A stretch of DNA of 64,000 nt from Bradyrhizobium canariense (GCF_900105125.1 NZ_LT629750.1:1798001-1862000), one strand, 5' to 3'; positions 43,900 to 55,759 are shown, counted from the stretch's first letter. Numbers and translations: made by a program. Notes: a model not told the origin generated them from the sequence alone.

Positions 43900-43925
43900 T
43901 CCAGCATCCCCCGCTTTCGACCGGC

Positions 43926-44951
43926 TCAGGCTCGATCCGGCCCGATGCGCACCAATTGCTTGCCGAAATTGGCGCCCTTGAGAAGCCCCATGAACGCAGC
44001 GGGCGCATTCTCCAGGCCCTCGGTGACGAACTCGCGATGCCTGACCTTGCCTTCGCGCACCCATTGCGACATGTCGCGCAGGAAATCCGCGTGACGCGCG
44101 GCGAAATCGCTGACGATAAAGCCCCTGATCGTCAGGCGCTTGGTCAGCACGGCGCGCATCAGGGATGACGCCCATTTCGGCGCTTTGGCCTCGGTGTCGT
44201 TGTAATGCGCGATCAGGCCGCAGACGGGAACGCGCGCGAACGGATTGAGCAGCGGAAACACCGCCTCGAACACCGCGCCGCCGACATTCTCGAAATAGAC
44301 GTCGATGCCTTTCGGACAGGCATCTTTCAGTTTCGCCGCCAGATTGGGATCGCGGTGATCGAGGCAATCGTCGAAGCCAAGTTCTTTTTTGACGTAGTCG
44401 CACTTGTCCTTGCCGCCGGCGATGCCCACCGCCCGCGCGCCCTTGATCCTTGCGATCTGGCCCACGGCCGAGCCGACCGCGCCGGAGGCGGCCGCGACCA
44501 CGACGGTTTCGCCGGCTTGCGGCTTTCCGATATCGAGCAATCCCGTATAGGCGGTCATGCCGGGCATGCCGAGCACGCCGACCGCGGTCGAGACCGGTCC
44601 AAGTTTCGGATCGATCTTGGTCAGCGCCTTGCCATCCAAGAGTGCATGCGTCTGCCAGCCCGCGCGCGACAGCACGATATCGCCCTTGTCAAAGCCCGGA
44701 TTATTCGATGCGATCACCTCGGAGACCGTGCCGCCCTCCATCACGCCGCCGATCGGCACCGGCGTCGCATAGGACGGGCCGTCGCTCATGCGCCCGCGCA
44801 TATAGGGATCGAGCGACAACCAGATGGTGCGCAGCAGGACCTGGCCCTCGCCGGGTGTTGGCGGCGCGTATTCCTCGATACGGAAATCCGACGCCTTGGG
44901 CTCGCCCACGGGGCGAGAAACCAGAACCACGCGCTTTGCTGGTTGTGACAT
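43926..44951 (-). CDS. NADP-dependent MDR oxidoreductase (CurA/LTB4DH-like)
   Basis: Medium-chain reductase of 341 residues without zinc ligands. WLSLDPYMRGRM, GMPGMTAYTGLLDIGKPQAGETVVVAAASGAVGSAVGQIAR and VDVYFENVGG are typical of the leukotriene-B4 12-hydroxydehydrogenase/CurA enone reductase family. It reduces alpha,beta-unsaturated ketones with NADPH. It lies 26 bp upstream of the GMC gene, on the same strand. Confidence 0.88.
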   Translation of the reverse strand: MSQPAKRVVLVSRPVGEPKASDFRIEEYAPPTPGEGQVLLRTIWLSLDPYMRGRMSDGPSYATPVPIGGVMEGGTVSEVIASNNPGFDKGDIVLSRAGWQTHALLDGKALTKIDPKLGPVSTAVGVLGMPGMTAYTGLLDIGKPQAGETVVVAAASGAVGSAVGQIARIKGARAVGIAGGKDKCDYVKKELGFDDCLDHRDPNLAAKLKDACPKGIDVYFENVGGAVFEAVFPLLNPFARVPVCGLIAHYNDTEAKAPKWASSLMRAVLTKRLTIRGFIVSDFAARHADFLRDMSQWVREGKVRHREFVTEGLENAPAAFMGLLKGANFGKQLVRIGPDRA

Positions 44952-45010
44952 GATGGTCTCCTCCGATTTTTATTGGTTCGACGATAACACGGCGCGCGAG
45001 CGCGCCAATA

Positions 45011-45634
45011 CTAGGTCGTGATTTTTGCAAGCACGGCGTCGAACGCTGCCGACGCGCTCGGCAGATCCTTGAACGCGCGAACCAGCCGCGATCCGCCAAG
45101 ATCCTTTTCCGGAATACCCGGCCTGATCTCGGAAAACGGCTTGCCGCCCTCGATCATCGCGGCGGGCGCGCTGACCTGAAATTCATGGTCCTCGATCGGC
45201 GCATCCTTCAACAGCCAGACACCGAGCGTCACGACATCGTTGCCGCGCCGGTACGAAATATAGCGGTCGACCGCCACCGTGCCGTCTCTTTGATGTCCGC
45301 CGAGCTTGGCATATCCCTTGGCATCCAGCAGCTTGTGCGATCGAAAGCCCTTGATCCCGGTCGACTTTGCTTTGGCGGTTTCTTCGGACAAATCGTATTT
45401 CTCGGCCATCTGCTTGCCGACCGTGGCAAGCTGGCCGGACATCTCGTGCTCGAATTCCTTCAGTTCGGTGCGCGGTTTCGACGTCTTGCGGGGTTTGGCG
45501 GCGTCCCGCTTTTCCAGTTCAGTGGTGCATTTTGCGATCAGATCGGTCGCAGATTTGCGCTCCGCATTGACCAGCAGATTCTTCAGATCCTGATCTGAGA
45601 GCGCAGCAATCCTGTCGTCTGACCAATCGACCAT
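45011..45634 (-). CDS. Conserved hypothetical protein
   Basis: Protein of 207 residues with a lysine-rich first half (DDRIAALSDQDLKNLLVNAERK, then CTTELEKRDAAKPRKTSKPRTE) and a folded second half (GHQRDGTVAVDRYISYRRGNDVVTLGVWLLKD). No family recognised. The start at 45634 (MVDWSDD) is preferred to 45643. It lies alone between curA-like and guaB. Confidence 0.6.
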   Translation of the reverse strand: MVDWSDDRIAALSDQDLKNLLVNAERKSATDLIAKCTTELEKRDAAKPRKTSKPRTELKEFEHEMSGQLATVGKQMAEKYDLSEETAKAKSTGIKGFRSHKLLDAKGYAKLGGHQRDGTVAVDRYISYRRGNDVVTLGVWLLKDAPIEDHEFQVSAPAAMIEGGKPFSEIRPGIPEKDLGGSRLVRAFKDLPSASAAFDAVLAKITT

Positions 45635-45785
45635 GATGACCAACTTCTTTCGAATGATGTTGAGATAAATCGTTCTGACAACCGCGGCACGGAAACGACT
45701 TAAATCGCCGCATGAAGCGCCGTAACGCGGCTCAAACAGTACCGCGTTTCACCGGCCTTGTGGTGGGCAATTTAGGCCTGAGGCC

Positions 45786-47414
<1,629 letters not shown>

Positions 47415-47635
47415 CTAAATCAAAGCGTTTGCCAGCCATGCACAGGCTTTTCGTGTGCCCCGCACCGCATTCATCCGCCGCAGCGCTAACCATCCGGCGG
47501 TAGGCCGGGCCGACTTGTCGCTGACGGTGGTGTTACCGAGGATTTAGGTGATTTTCGGGCTTCTGCAATAGCTTGCGCGGCAATGGGGTGGTACAGCGCA
47601 TGCTCCCCCTCCTCTCCGGCTCCCCCGAAATCTCA

Positions 47636-49108
47636 ATGAACAAAGAACGTTTGATCCCGCTGATCGTGGCCACCGCCTTGTTCATGGAGAACATGGATTC
47701 GACCGTTATCGCGACCTCGCTTCCGGCAATCGCAGCAGACATCGGCAGCAGCCCGCTGACGCTGAAACTTGCCATCACCTCGTATCTGCTGGCGCTGGCG
47801 GTTTTCATTCCGGCGAGCGGCTGGACCGCCGATCGGTTCGGGCCGCGGACGGTCTTCAGTGTGGCTGTCGCCGTCTTCATCATGGGATCGATCGGCTGCG
47901 CGCTGTCCTCTTCCGTCACCGATTTCGTGATCGCGCGCATCGTGCAAGGTCTGGGCGGCGCGATGATGACGCCGGTCGGGCGGCTGGTGCTGCTGCGCTC
48001 GATCGACAAAAGCGCCTTGGTGAATGCGATGGCGTGGGTGACAGTGCCGGCGCTAATCGGCCCGGTGATCGGTCCGCCGCTTGGCGGTTTCATCACGACC
48101 TATCTGACCTGGCACTGGATCTTTCTGATCAACATTCCGATCGGCCTGCTCGGCATCTTCATGGCGCTGCGCTACATCGATCCGATCCGCGTCGAGAATC
48201 CCGAGCGTTTCGATCTTTACGGGCTGGTGCTGGCCGGGATCGGGCTTGGCGGAATAGCGTTCGGCCTTTCGGTCGCGGGCCTCAATCTGCTGCCCTGGCC
48301 CGTTGTGATTGCGCTGGTCGCGATCGGCTGTATCTCGATGACGCTCTACGTGATCCACGCGCGGCGAACCGCTTCGCCGGTACTGGACTTTGCGCTGCTG
48401 CGGCTGCCGACGATGCGCGCCAGCATCATCGGCGGCTTCATGTTCCGCCTCGGCATCGGCTCGCTGCCATTCCTGCTGCCGCTGTTGATGCAGGTCGGAT
48501 TCGGCCTGTCGCCGCTTCGCTCGGGGCTCGTCACGTTTGCCTCGGCGGTTGGAGCCATGGGCATGAAGACGCTGGCGGCGCGCATCATCCGCACCTTCGG
48601 CTTTCGCAACGTCATGACCATCAATGCGGTCGTGAGTTCGATCTTCCTTGCGGCCTGCGCGCTGTTCACGGTCGCGACGCCGCTGCTTCTGATCATGATC
48701 CTGCTGGTGGTTGGCGGCTTTTTCCGCTCGCTGCAATTCACCGCCATCAACACGCTGGCCTATGCGGAAGTCGAGCCGGACCTGATGAGCCGCGCCACCA
48801 CGCTGGTCAGCGTCAACCAGCAACTGGCCGTTTCCGCCGGCGTCGCCGTCGGCGCGGCCTCGGTGGAATTGACGATGTGGTTCCATCATGTGAGCGAGCT
48901 CAATGCGAGCTTGTTCGCGCCGGCCTTCATGGTGGTGGCTGTTATCTCGACGCTGTCGGCGTATTTCTTTTACGAAATGCCAGCCGATGCCGGTCATCAG
49001 GTGTCGGGGCGCGGCGTGGTCGTGGTGTCCCCGCCCGAGCGCGACGCCGAACCGGAGGAAACCGCCGCGACCGAAACCGCCAATGCCCGCGATCAGCGCC
49101 TGGGGTGA
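47636..49108 (+). CDS. MFS transporter, DHA2-like drug exporter
   Basis: Exporter of 490 residues with about fourteen membrane segments. The opening MENMDSTVIATSLPAIAADIG is the DHA2 family marker, and the SGWTADRFGPRTVFSVAV loop and IVQGLGGAMMTPVGRLVLLR (motif C-like) support this. The C-terminal tail is acidic and soluble. ATG 47636 is chosen from the alignment of the first helix; an ATG at 47600 in frame is possible and no clear ribosome-binding site decides. Substrates may include drugs or toxic metabolites. Confidence 0.85.
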   Translation: MNKERLIPLIVATALFMENMDSTVIATSLPAIAADIGSSPLTLKLAITSYLLALAVFIPASGWTADRFGPRTVFSVAVAVFIMGSIGCALSSSVTDFVIARIVQGLGGAMMTPVGRLVLLRSIDKSALVNAMAWVTVPALIGPVIGPPLGGFITTYLTWHWIFLINIPIGLLGIFMALRYIDPIRVENPERFDLYGLVLAGIGLGGIAFGLSVAGLNLLPWPVVIALVAIGCISMTLYVIHARRTASPVLDFALLRLPTMRASIIGGFMFRLGIGSLPFLLPLLMQVGFGLSPLRSGLVTFASAVGAMGMKTLAARIIRTFGFRNVMTINAVVSSIFLAACALFTVATPLLLIMILLVVGGFFRSLQFTAINTLAYAEVEPDLMSRATTLVSVNQQLAVSAGVAVGAASVELTMWFHHVSELNASLFAPAFMVVAVISTLSAYFFYEMPADAGHQVSGRGVVVVSPPERDAEPEETAATETANARDQRLG

Positions 49109-49179
49109 TGGCCCAGATCGTGATGGTACGCGGCGAGACCCGAACCGATCGGCGGCAAACCGTGCCCGTTTCGTCTCTG

Positions 49180-50061
49180 TCAGCGCGACGCCACTCGGCG
49201 CCATCTGGCTTCGAGCTGTGCGTTGATCGCTCGGACGCGGGCTTCGCGAGCGACCCAGAAAGCCCGGCTGGCCGCGGCCGTGCCTTGCTTGTATCGCGCG
49301 TAGACGTCCTTCGGTGAATTCAACGCCAGCTTCGGAGAATTGGGTGCAGGCGACGGTGTCGAAGCCGGCACAATGACAGGCTCGCTCGCTCCTGCCGTCG
49401 CGAAAGGTGAGCCCAGGGCAGCAAGATGGCTTCGCGCCCGACGGCAGTAATTCACAGAGAGCGGGGTCATGATTTCCTCGCCATGACCGGCGCGATACTT
49501 CATCAAGGCGCGACAAAGATCGCCGTTGGCAAGGCGCCAAGCCTTGCTCAGATAGATGACACCGTAGTGAATGTTGACTTCCGGTTTTGCGAGCTCGTCA
49601 AGACTGCCCTTGAACCCGAGCATCGCCGCCGTGCTTGGCCTGATCTGCATCAGGCCGATCTCGCCAACGCCACCGATCACGGAAGGATCGTAGTTGCTCT
49701 CCACGTGCACCACCGCATCGGCGATATCCGCCGGCAGGCCGGTTTTCCGGACTTCCTGCTCGACCATGGCACGAACGGCCGCCCTGAACGAAGGCGCTGG
49801 CTCAGGCTTGGGGGTCTGCGCGTTCGCGGGTTCCGACGGCTCCGGTTGTTCTGCGGGCTTGGCCTCGGAAGCTGCCGCCGCGGTGACGGACGGCTCCGGC
49901 TGCGGCGCGATTTGGTTCGCGGCGTAAACCGAAGCGGGAGCGATCGCGCCGGCCAGCGCACCAAGCAAAGTCCCAACCAAAACGCGGCGTGGCCGAGAGG
50001 CACGCCGTTTTGGCAACAAGTCGAATCCGAAATGGCGAAGACGTCGCTTCAAGCTATCCAT
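49180..50061 (-). CDS. Lytic transglycosylase (SLT domain)
   Basis: Protein of 293 residues. The N-terminal part has a hydrophobic segment (VLVGTLLGALAGAIAPASVYA) and a Pro/Glu-rich linker. The SLT domain contains VVHVESNYDPSVIGGVGEIGLMQIRPSTAAMLG with catalytic Glu in VESNYDP, and ALMKYRAGHG. The enzyme cleaves peptidoglycan between MurNAc and GlcNAc in the periplasm. The start at 50061 is uncertain; a GTG at 50085 with GGGAAA upstream is possible. It converges on the exporter gene. Confidence 0.83.
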   Translation of the reverse strand: MDSLKRRLRHFGFDLLPKRRASRPRRVLVGTLLGALAGAIAPASVYAANQIAPQPEPSVTAAAASEAKPAEQPEPSEPANAQTPKPEPAPSFRAAVRAMVEQEVRKTGLPADIADAVVHVESNYDPSVIGGVGEIGLMQIRPSTAAMLGFKGSLDELAKPEVNIHYGVIYLSKAWRLANGDLCRALMKYRAGHGEEIMTPLSVNYCRRARSHLAALGSPFATAGASEPVIVPASTPSPAPNSPKLALNSPKDVYARYKQGTAAASRAFWVAREARVRAINAQLEARWRRVASR

Positions 50062-50166
50062 TCCCCAACGCAAGCACGACCGCACTTTCCCAGCACAAGA
50101 ACATTAACAAGCCCTGATGTTTGGCGTCCGGGCGCCGACAAACATCCCAACAAGTCGCGGTTCTGC

Positions 50167-50859
50167 TTAACCAGACCCGGAGTTCTGACCACGAAACCCC
50201 ATCGCGAGCACGTAGCGCTCGGAGGAATCCTGCCGGCTCGATGCCGGTTTGACGTGTCGCACGCTGCTAAAATCGCGTTTCAGCTGCGCCAGCAACTCAG
50301 CCTCGGCGCCGCTCTGAAATACCTTGGCAACGAAGGTGCCGCCGGGGTTGAGCACATCAGCCGCAAACGCGGCTGCGGTTTCCACCAGACCGATGATACG
50401 GAGCTGATCGGTTTTGCGATGCCCCGTGGTGTTGGCGGCCATGTCGGATAGCACCACATCGGCGCGGCCGCCCATCAGTTCGAGGAGTTTAGCTGGAGCA
50501 TCGCCCGCCAGAAAATCGAGCTGCGCAAACGTGACACCCGCGATCTCCGGCATCTCCAGCAGATCGATCGCGACGACCTTGCCGTTGCCGTTGACCGCAT
50601 TGACCCGTTTGGCCGCGATCTGGCTCCAGCCTCCCGGCGCTGCGCCGAGATCGACCACGGTGATGCCGTGTTTCAGGAAGTGGTGCTTGTCGTCGATTTC
50701 GATCAGCTTGTAGGCCGCGCGCGAGCGATAGCCGTCCCGCTTGGCTTGCGCCACATAGGGATCGTTGAGCTGCCGCTCCAGCCAAAGCTTCGATGACAGC
50801 TTGCGCTTGCCACCGCTCTTGACCGTGACATGCAGCCGTCCGGTGGTATCTTTCGCCAT
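50167..50859 (-). CDS. rlmE: 23S rRNA (uridine-2'-O)-methyltransferase
   Basis: RrmJ/FtsJ-family enzyme of 230 residues that methylates U2552 of 23S r[16 protein letters not shown] holds the first catalytic Lys, [13 protein letters not shown] binds [20 protein letters not shown] has the catalytic Asp and FVAKVFQSG the second Lys. The active site is complete. It lies downstream of ppx on the same strand, separated by a dispersed repeat. Confidence 0.94.
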   Translation of the reverse strand: MAKDTTGRLHVTVKSGGKRKLSSKLWLERQLNDPYVAQAKRDGYRSRAAYKLIEIDDKHHFLKHGITVVDLGAAPGGWSQIAAKRVNAVNGNGKVVAIDLLEMPEIAGVTFAQLDFLAGDAPAKLLELMGGRADVVLSDMAANTTGHRKTDQLRIIGLVETAAAFAADVLNPGGTFVAKVFQSGAEAELLAQLKRDFSSVRHVKPASSRQDSSERYVLAMGFRGQNSGSG

Positions 50860-50904
50860 ATCGATGCTACTTATCCGATGCCGACCTTTTCGGGTCAGGC
50901 TCTA

Positions 50905-51014
50905 ACACACTATAGCGTTCTCGAGCGAAGCGGCTTCCGGTTCGCGCGAAGAAAACGCGTCAAAACAACAGAAATAGAGCCTCGGTTCTGATTCCATCAG
51001 AATCGAAAAGGCTC
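50905..51014 (+). repeat. Dispersed hairpin repeat, copy 2
   Basis: It fills the 170-bp gap between ppx and rlmE. It reads TATAGCGTTCTCGAGCGAAG, then GAAGAAAACGCGTCAAAAC, and ends in a hairpin whose stem pairs GAGCC (50977-50981) with GGCTC (51010-51014) around a second stem, GGTTCTGAT with ATCAGAATC. The reverse complement of this element is at 10461-10553. It may act as a terminator or mRNA stabiliser between the two genes. Confidence 0.65.
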
Positions 51015-51029
51015 CAAGGGCCGATGCGG

Positions 51030-52115
51030 CTATCGACAGCCGCTCAGCGCGCCGTCCTCACGCATCATCTCGACCAGCATTCCCTCGCGCAGGCCTCGAT
51101 CGGCGACGCGCAACCGTGGCAACGGGAACGCATTGCGGATCGCGTCGAGGATGGCGCAGCCCGCCAGCACCAGATCGGCGCGTTCGATGCTGATGCAATT
51201 ATTGTCGGCGCGCTCCTGATAGGTCATGCCGAGCAGGCGCGCGATGGTCGCCGATATATCGGCATTGTTCATCCAGACGCCGTCGATCCGGCGGCGGTCG
51301 TATCGCGCCAGGTTGAGATGCACGCCGGCGAGCGTCGTCACGGTACCGGAGGTGCCGAGCAAGTGCATGTCCCCGAGGTCGCCGCCGTGCTCGGCCGCAA
51401 AGGGAGCCACGTGTTTGGCAACCTCCTGCACCATCTGCGCATAGGATTGCGGGGTGACGTCCTTGCCGCCGAAATGCTCCGCCAGGGTGACAACGCCGAG
51501 CGGGATCGACATCCAGGCCTTGATCCGCGGCGCGGCGTCCTGCTCGTTCGGGTCACGCTCGATCCGAACCAGTTCGGTCGAGCCGCCGCCGATGTCGAAC
51601 AGGATCGCGCCGCGCCCGCTTTGGTCGATCAGCGGCGAGCAGCCGAGAACCGCGAGCGAAGCCTCGGTCTCGCGATCGATCACCTCGAGCCGGATGCCGG
51701 TCTCGGCCGTGACACGGTCCTGAAAGCCTTCGGCGTTCGAGGCCGCGCGGCAGGCTTCCGTTGCGATCAGCCGCAGGCGCTTGGCCTTCCTCGCCTGGAT
51801 CTTGTCGCGGCAAATGCTCAACGCCGCGATGGCCCGTTCGATCGCAGCTTCGCTGATGCTGCCGGTCGACGAGATTCCCTCCCCCAGCCGGATGATCCGG
51901 GAGAATGAATCGACCACGCGAAATCCGTCACCCACCGGACAGGCGATCAGCAGCCGGCAATTGTTGGTGCCGAGGTCCAGCGCGGCATAGACGCCAGCCC
52001 CCGCAGCCAGCGAATGACCCGCTCCCGGCAGGCCCAGGCCCGCCGCCGCGGCAGATTCTTGCGGGCTCTCGCGCGGCCCAAGGCCGTCGTGAAGCCGCGT
52101 GTCGTCGTTCATCAA
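51030..52115 (-). CDS. ppx: Ppx/GppA-family exopolyphosphatase
   Basis: Protein of 361 residues. AALDLGTNNCRLLIA is phosphate loop 1 of the actin-like fold; then come SRIIRLGEGI, LIATEACRAASNAEGFQ, ILFDIGGGSTELVRIERD and LLGTSGTVTTLAGV. Such enzymes degrade polyphosphate or pppGpp. It is shorter than E. coli Ppx, lacking the C-terminal HD domain, as is usual for the alphaproteobacterial form next to rlmE. A Gly/Ala-rich N-terminal extension of about 40 residues precedes the fold, so the true start may be internal. Confidence 0.9.
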   Translation of the reverse strand: MMNDDTRLHDGLGPRESPQESAAAAGLGLPGAGHSLAAGAGVYAALDLGTNNCRLLIACPVGDGFRVVDSFSRIIRLGEGISSTGSISEAAIERAIAALSICRDKIQARKAKRLRLIATEACRAASNAEGFQDRVTAETGIRLEVIDRETEASLAVLGCSPLIDQSGRGAILFDIGGGSTELVRIERDPNEQDAAPRIKAWMSIPLGVVTLAEHFGGKDVTPQSYAQMVQEVAKHVAPFAAEHGGDLGDMHLLGTSGTVTTLAGVHLNLARYDRRRIDGVWMNNADISATIARLLGMTYQERADNNCISIERADLVLAGCAILDAIRNAFPLPRLRVADRGLREGMLVEMMREDGALSGCR

Positions 52116-52304
52116 ATTGTCTTTCCGCGGCCAGTTGTGGCCGGCGAGGATTTCCGTTCACGGAAACTTTAGCAGCGCCCGCCGGGGGTGCAACAGTGAC
52201 CATAGGACCATGCCCAATCAGGCGTTGTCGTTCGGCTGTGGCTGGTTTATCTGGGGTGGAATCCCGCAAAAACTACGCAAAAGCCGGTCATTCAGGTCCT
52301 TTAC

Positions 52305-54680
52305 ATGCAAGATTACACGCCTCCAGCTTCGCTGGAAAACGCCATCGCACTGCAAAAATTCGGTGTCGGGCAACCGGTCCGCCGCAAGGAAGACGATACC
52401 CTGGTGCGGGGCAAGGGCAAATATACCGATGATTTCAGCCTGACGGGGCAGACCTACGCCTGGATCGTGCGCTCCAGCCACGCCCACGGGATCATTCGCG
52501 GCATCGATACGCAGGCGGCCAAAACCATGCCCGGCGTGCTCGGCGTCTGGACTGGCACGGACCTCGCGGCTGCGAATTACGGGCCATTCACCTGCGGCCT
52601 GCCGCTGAAGAACCGCGACGGCTCGCCGCTGCTGCAGACCAACCGCCCGGCGCTTGTGACCGACAAGGTGCGTTACGTCGGCGATCCCGTGGCTTTCGTC
52701 GTTGCCGAGACGCTTGCACAGGCGCGTGACGCCGCGGAAGCGGTCGAACTCGACATCGAACCGCTGCCCGCCGTGACCAATGCCGAGGAAGCTGCCAAGC
52801 CGGGCGCGCCGCAGCTCTACGATCACATCCCCAACAATGTGGCGCTGGACTATCACTATGGCGACGCCGCCAAGATCGATGCGGCCTTCGCCAGCGCCGC
52901 CCATGTGACCAAGCTCGACATCGTCAACACCCGCGTCGCCGTGGTGTCGATGGAACCGCGTGTGGCGATCGGCGCCTACGACAAGACCAGCGAGCGCTAC
53001 ACGATCCAGGTCCCGACCCAGGGCGTCTCGGGAAACCGGGCCACGCTCGCCAAGATTTTGAATGTCCCGGCCGAGAAGGTTCGCATCCTGACCGCCAATG
53101 TCGGCGGCTCGTTCGGCATGAAGAACATCAGCTATCCCGAATACACCTGCATCCTGCATGCGGCGAAGGCGTTGGGCCGCCCGGTGAAATGGACCGACGA
53201 ACGCTCGACCAGCTTTCTGTCGGACAGCCAGGGCCGCGCCCAGATCATCCATGCCGAGCTTGCGCTCGACAGCGAAGGCAAGTTCCTCGCCGTCCGCCTC
53301 AACGGCTACGGCAATCTCGGCGCCTATATCAGCGGCGTCTCACCGGGACCGCTGTCGCTCAACACCGGAAAGAATCTCGCCAGCGTCTATCGCACGCCGC
53401 TGCTCAGCGTCGACATCAAGACGGTGCTGACCAACACCACGCTGATGGGCGCCTATCGCGGCGCCGGTCGGCCCGAGGCCAATTATTTCATGGAGCGGCT
53501 GATCGATAGAGCCGCCGATGAGATGGGCATCAACCGGCTCACCTTGCGCAAGCGCAATTTCATCAAGCCGGCGCAGTTGCCGTTTGCGGCAGCGTCCGGC
53601 GTCACCTACGACAGCGGCGATTTCCAGGGCGTCTTCGACAAGGCGCTGGAGATTTCCGACCATGCCAACTTCGCCAAGCGCAAGAAGGAAAGCCGCAAGA
53701 ACGGCAAGCTCCGGGGCATCGCGGTCGGCTCCTATCTCGAAGTCACCGCGCCGCCGAGCGGCGAGCTCGGCAAGATCACCTTCGAACCGGATGGATCGGT
53801 CAAGCTCACGACGGGCACGCTCGATTACGGCCAGGGTCATGCCACGCCGTTCGCGCAGGTGCTTTCGGCGCAGCTCGGCGTGCCCTTTGACAAGATCACG
53901 CTGGAGCAGAACGACAGCGATCTCGTGCGTTTCGGCAACGGCACCGGCGGCTCCCGCTCGATCACGGCGACCGGCAAGGCGATCGTTGAATCGTCCGCGC
54001 TGGTCATCGCCAAGGGAAAACAGGCCGCCGCGCATATGATGGAAGCCGCCGAAGGCGACATCGAATTCGCCAACGGCCGTTTCACCATCGCCGGCACCGA
54101 CCGCAGCATCGACATCATGGAACTGTCGCGCCGAATGCGCGAAGACAAACTGCCCGAGGATGTGCCGTCCTCGCTCGACGTCGATCACAACACCACGGAC
54201 ACGCCTTCGACCTTTCCCAATGGCTGCCATGTCGCGGAAGTAGAAATCGATCCGGAGACCGGCGTGGTGCGCATCGTGCGCTACACCGGCGTCAATGACT
54301 TCGGCACCATCGTCAACCCGATGATCGTCGCGGGCCAGCTCCATGGCGGCGTGGCGCAGGGCATTGGTCAGGCGCTGATGGAAGAGGTCAGCTACGATTC
54401 AAGCGGCCAGCCGATTACGGGATCGTTCATGGACTACGCGATGCCGCGCGCGGAAGATGTTCCGGTCATGGCGGTCGGCGATCATCCCTCGCCGGCCAAG
54501 TCCAATCCGCTGGGCACTAAGGGGTGCGGCGAAGCCGGTTGCGCCGGCAGCCTGGTCTGCATCGTAAATGCAGTGGTCGATGCGCTGTCCGAATACGGCA
54601 TCACGCATCTCGACATGCCGCTGACGCCGGAGCGGGTCTGGCGCGCGATCCAGGATGCCAAGAAGGCGAAGGCGGCGTAA
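52305..54680 (+). CDS. Molybdenum hydroxylase large subunit (xanthine dehydrogenase family)
   Basis: Protein of 791 residues that binds molybdopterin cytosine dinucleotide. VRRKEDDTLVRGKGKYTDDF is the usual start. GGSFGMKNISYPEY and GAYRGAGRPEANYFMERLID are MoCo-binding, GNGTGGSRSITATGKA lines the cofactor, and KGCGEAGCAGS has the catalytic Glu. AYRGAGR corresponds to form II CoxL-like enzymes, not true CO dehydrogenase. No FAD (medium) or 2Fe-2S (small) subunit genes are adjacent, so partners must be encoded elsewhere. Substrate unknown. Confidence 0.88.
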   Translation: MQDYTPPASLENAIALQKFGVGQPVRRKEDDTLVRGKGKYTDDFSLTGQTYAWIVRSSHAHGIIRGIDTQAAKTMPGVLGVWTGTDLAAANYGPFTCGLPLKNRDGSPLLQTNRPALVTDKVRYVGDPVAFVVAETLAQARDAAEAVELDIEPLPAVTNAEEAAKPGAPQLYDHIPNNVALDYHYGDAAKIDAAFASAAHVTKLDIVNTRVAVVSMEPRVAIGAYDKTSERYTIQVPTQGVSGNRATLAKILNVPAEKVRILTANVGGSFGMKNISYPEYTCILHAAKALGRPVKWTDERSTSFLSDSQGRAQIIHAELALDSEGKFLAVRLNGYGNLGAYISGVSPGPLSLNTGKNLASVYRTPLLSVDIKTVLTNTTLMGAYRGAGRPEANYFMERLIDRAADEMGINRLTLRKRNFIKPAQLPFAAASGVTYDSGDFQGVFDKALEISDHANFAKRKKESRKNGKLRGIAVGSYLEVTAPPSGELGKITFEPDGSVKLTTGTLDYGQGHATPFAQVLSAQLGVPFDKITLEQNDSDLVRFGNGTGGSRSITATGKAIVESSALVIAKGKQAAAHMMEAAEGDIEFANGRFTIAGTDRSIDIMELSRRMREDKLPEDVPSSLDVDHNTTDTPSTFPNGCHVAEVEIDPETGVVRIVRYTGVNDFGTIVNPMIVAGQLHGGVAQGIGQALMEEVSYDSSGQPITGSFMDYAMPRAEDVPVMAVGDHPSPAKSNPLGTKGCGEAGCAGSLVCIVNAVVDALSEYGITHLDMPLTPERVWRAIQDAKKAKAA

Positions 54681-54701
54681 GGCGGGGCACGGGCCTCCAC
54701 T

Positions 54702-54788
54702 CGTCATACCCGGGCTTGACCCGCGTATCCATCGATCTTCGCAAGACTCTCAATGCGATGGATCGCCGGGTCAAGCCCGGCAATGACG
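54702..54788. repeat. Palindromic dispersed repeat between convergent genes
   Basis: Arms CGTCAT...GGGCTTGACCCG (54702-54723) and CGGGTCAAGCCC...ATGACG (54767-54788) form a long inverted repeat. It is a REP-like element of the same family as those at 60432 and 61558 and may serve as a two-way terminator for the converging genes. Confidence 0.75.
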
Positions 54789-54801
54789 ATGTAGGATTAA
54801 C

Positions 54802-55602
54802 CTACGCCGCGGCCTGCTCGCGCGGCTGATAGATCGCGATGTGCTGGCAATGTGCCAGCGGCGTCTTGCCGTTGGCGACGACGAGGGCGTCGAGCTCGAC
54901 GAAACGGTGGCCCTTTTTCTCGTAATTGCCGGTGACCTTGGCGCGAGCCGTCAGCTCATCGCCGCTGCGCGCGGCGGAAAGAAGCTGCATCCGGCTGCCG
55001 ACGTGAATCCACGGCCCCAGGATGGCGTTATCGACCAGCACCTTGTTCATCACCCGCTGCAGAAGGCCGGGATGTCCCAGGCCTTCCCGCGCATAGATCG
55101 CATCGGTCTCGCGAATATCGGCGAGATATTCCGTCGCCGCATCGCCAGCCCAGGCGCGCGGCAGGGTGCCAAGCCATTTGCTGATCTCATACGAGGCCGG
55201 ACTCACCGGCTCGCGTTCGGCCACCGCCGCGACCTCGGTGAAATCGGCCATCGAGAAAAACGGCGCGGAAGCAGGCAACGACGCGCTGCCGGTCGCGCAA
55301 AGCCCACCGCGGCTTGCCACCTCGATCGCGAGCACGCCATCGCTCTCCTCGCCGGTGACATCGGCGATCTCGCCGTCATAGACCGGCTTGATGAAGCGCG
55401 CCTCGATCAAGCCGCGCCCGAGGAAGGCGCGGCCCCATTTCCTGACCGGCAGGTGCATCATGTAGGCCATCACGTCGACGCCCGGCACCAGTCCGCCGCT
55501 AAATCCGAACCGCCGCGCCACGGCGTCGTCGTGGATCTTGTTTTCCGATTGTTTTGACGTGTTGTAGGCCGACACGCGGTACGCTTCGAGCTGACTTGTC
55601 AC
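54802..55602 (-). CDS. MaoC/hot-dog fold protein
   Basis: Protein of 266 residues. The first half has KIHDDAVARRFGFSGGLVPGVDVMAYMMH, typical of MaoC-like hydratases, and the second half (GSRMQLLSAARSGDELTARAKVTG, then GHRFVELDALVVANGKTPLAHC) looks like another hot-dog unit. The start is GTG at 55602, with GGGGAAT upstream; the longer frame to 55788 crosses the next gene's promoter. Role unknown, perhaps acyl-CoA hydration. Confidence 0.72.
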   Translation of the reverse strand: MTSQLEAYRVSAYNTSKQSENKIHDDAVARRFGFSGGLVPGVDVMAYMMHLPVRKWGRAFLGRGLIEARFIKPVYDGEIADVTGEESDGVLAIEVASRGGLCATGSASLPASAPFFSMADFTEVAAVAEREPVSPASYEISKWLGTLPRAWAGDAATEYLADIRETDAIYAREGLGHPGLLQRVMNKVLVDNAILGPWIHVGSRMQLLSAARSGDELTARAKVTGNYEKKGHRFVELDALVVANGKTPLAHCQHIAIYQPREQAAA

Positions 55603-55759
55603 GCCTGATTCCCCTGCATTTGACGGTCTTGTCCTGCGATGATCGTACGCAAAGCAGTCGTCATGGCAAGCGTGTTCCGGAAGCGTGTTTTCCTCGCATT
55701 TTTGCCGCCCATGGGGTACCACCCGCCGACACTCGCAGCCCCCCGGCCAGAACCAACCG

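Noticed and set aside
48053..49540. 495-codon minus-strand open frame opposite the DHA2 exporter
   Set aside because: Runs through the exporter and the transglycosylase end; repetitive Arg/Gln/His composition without a domain.
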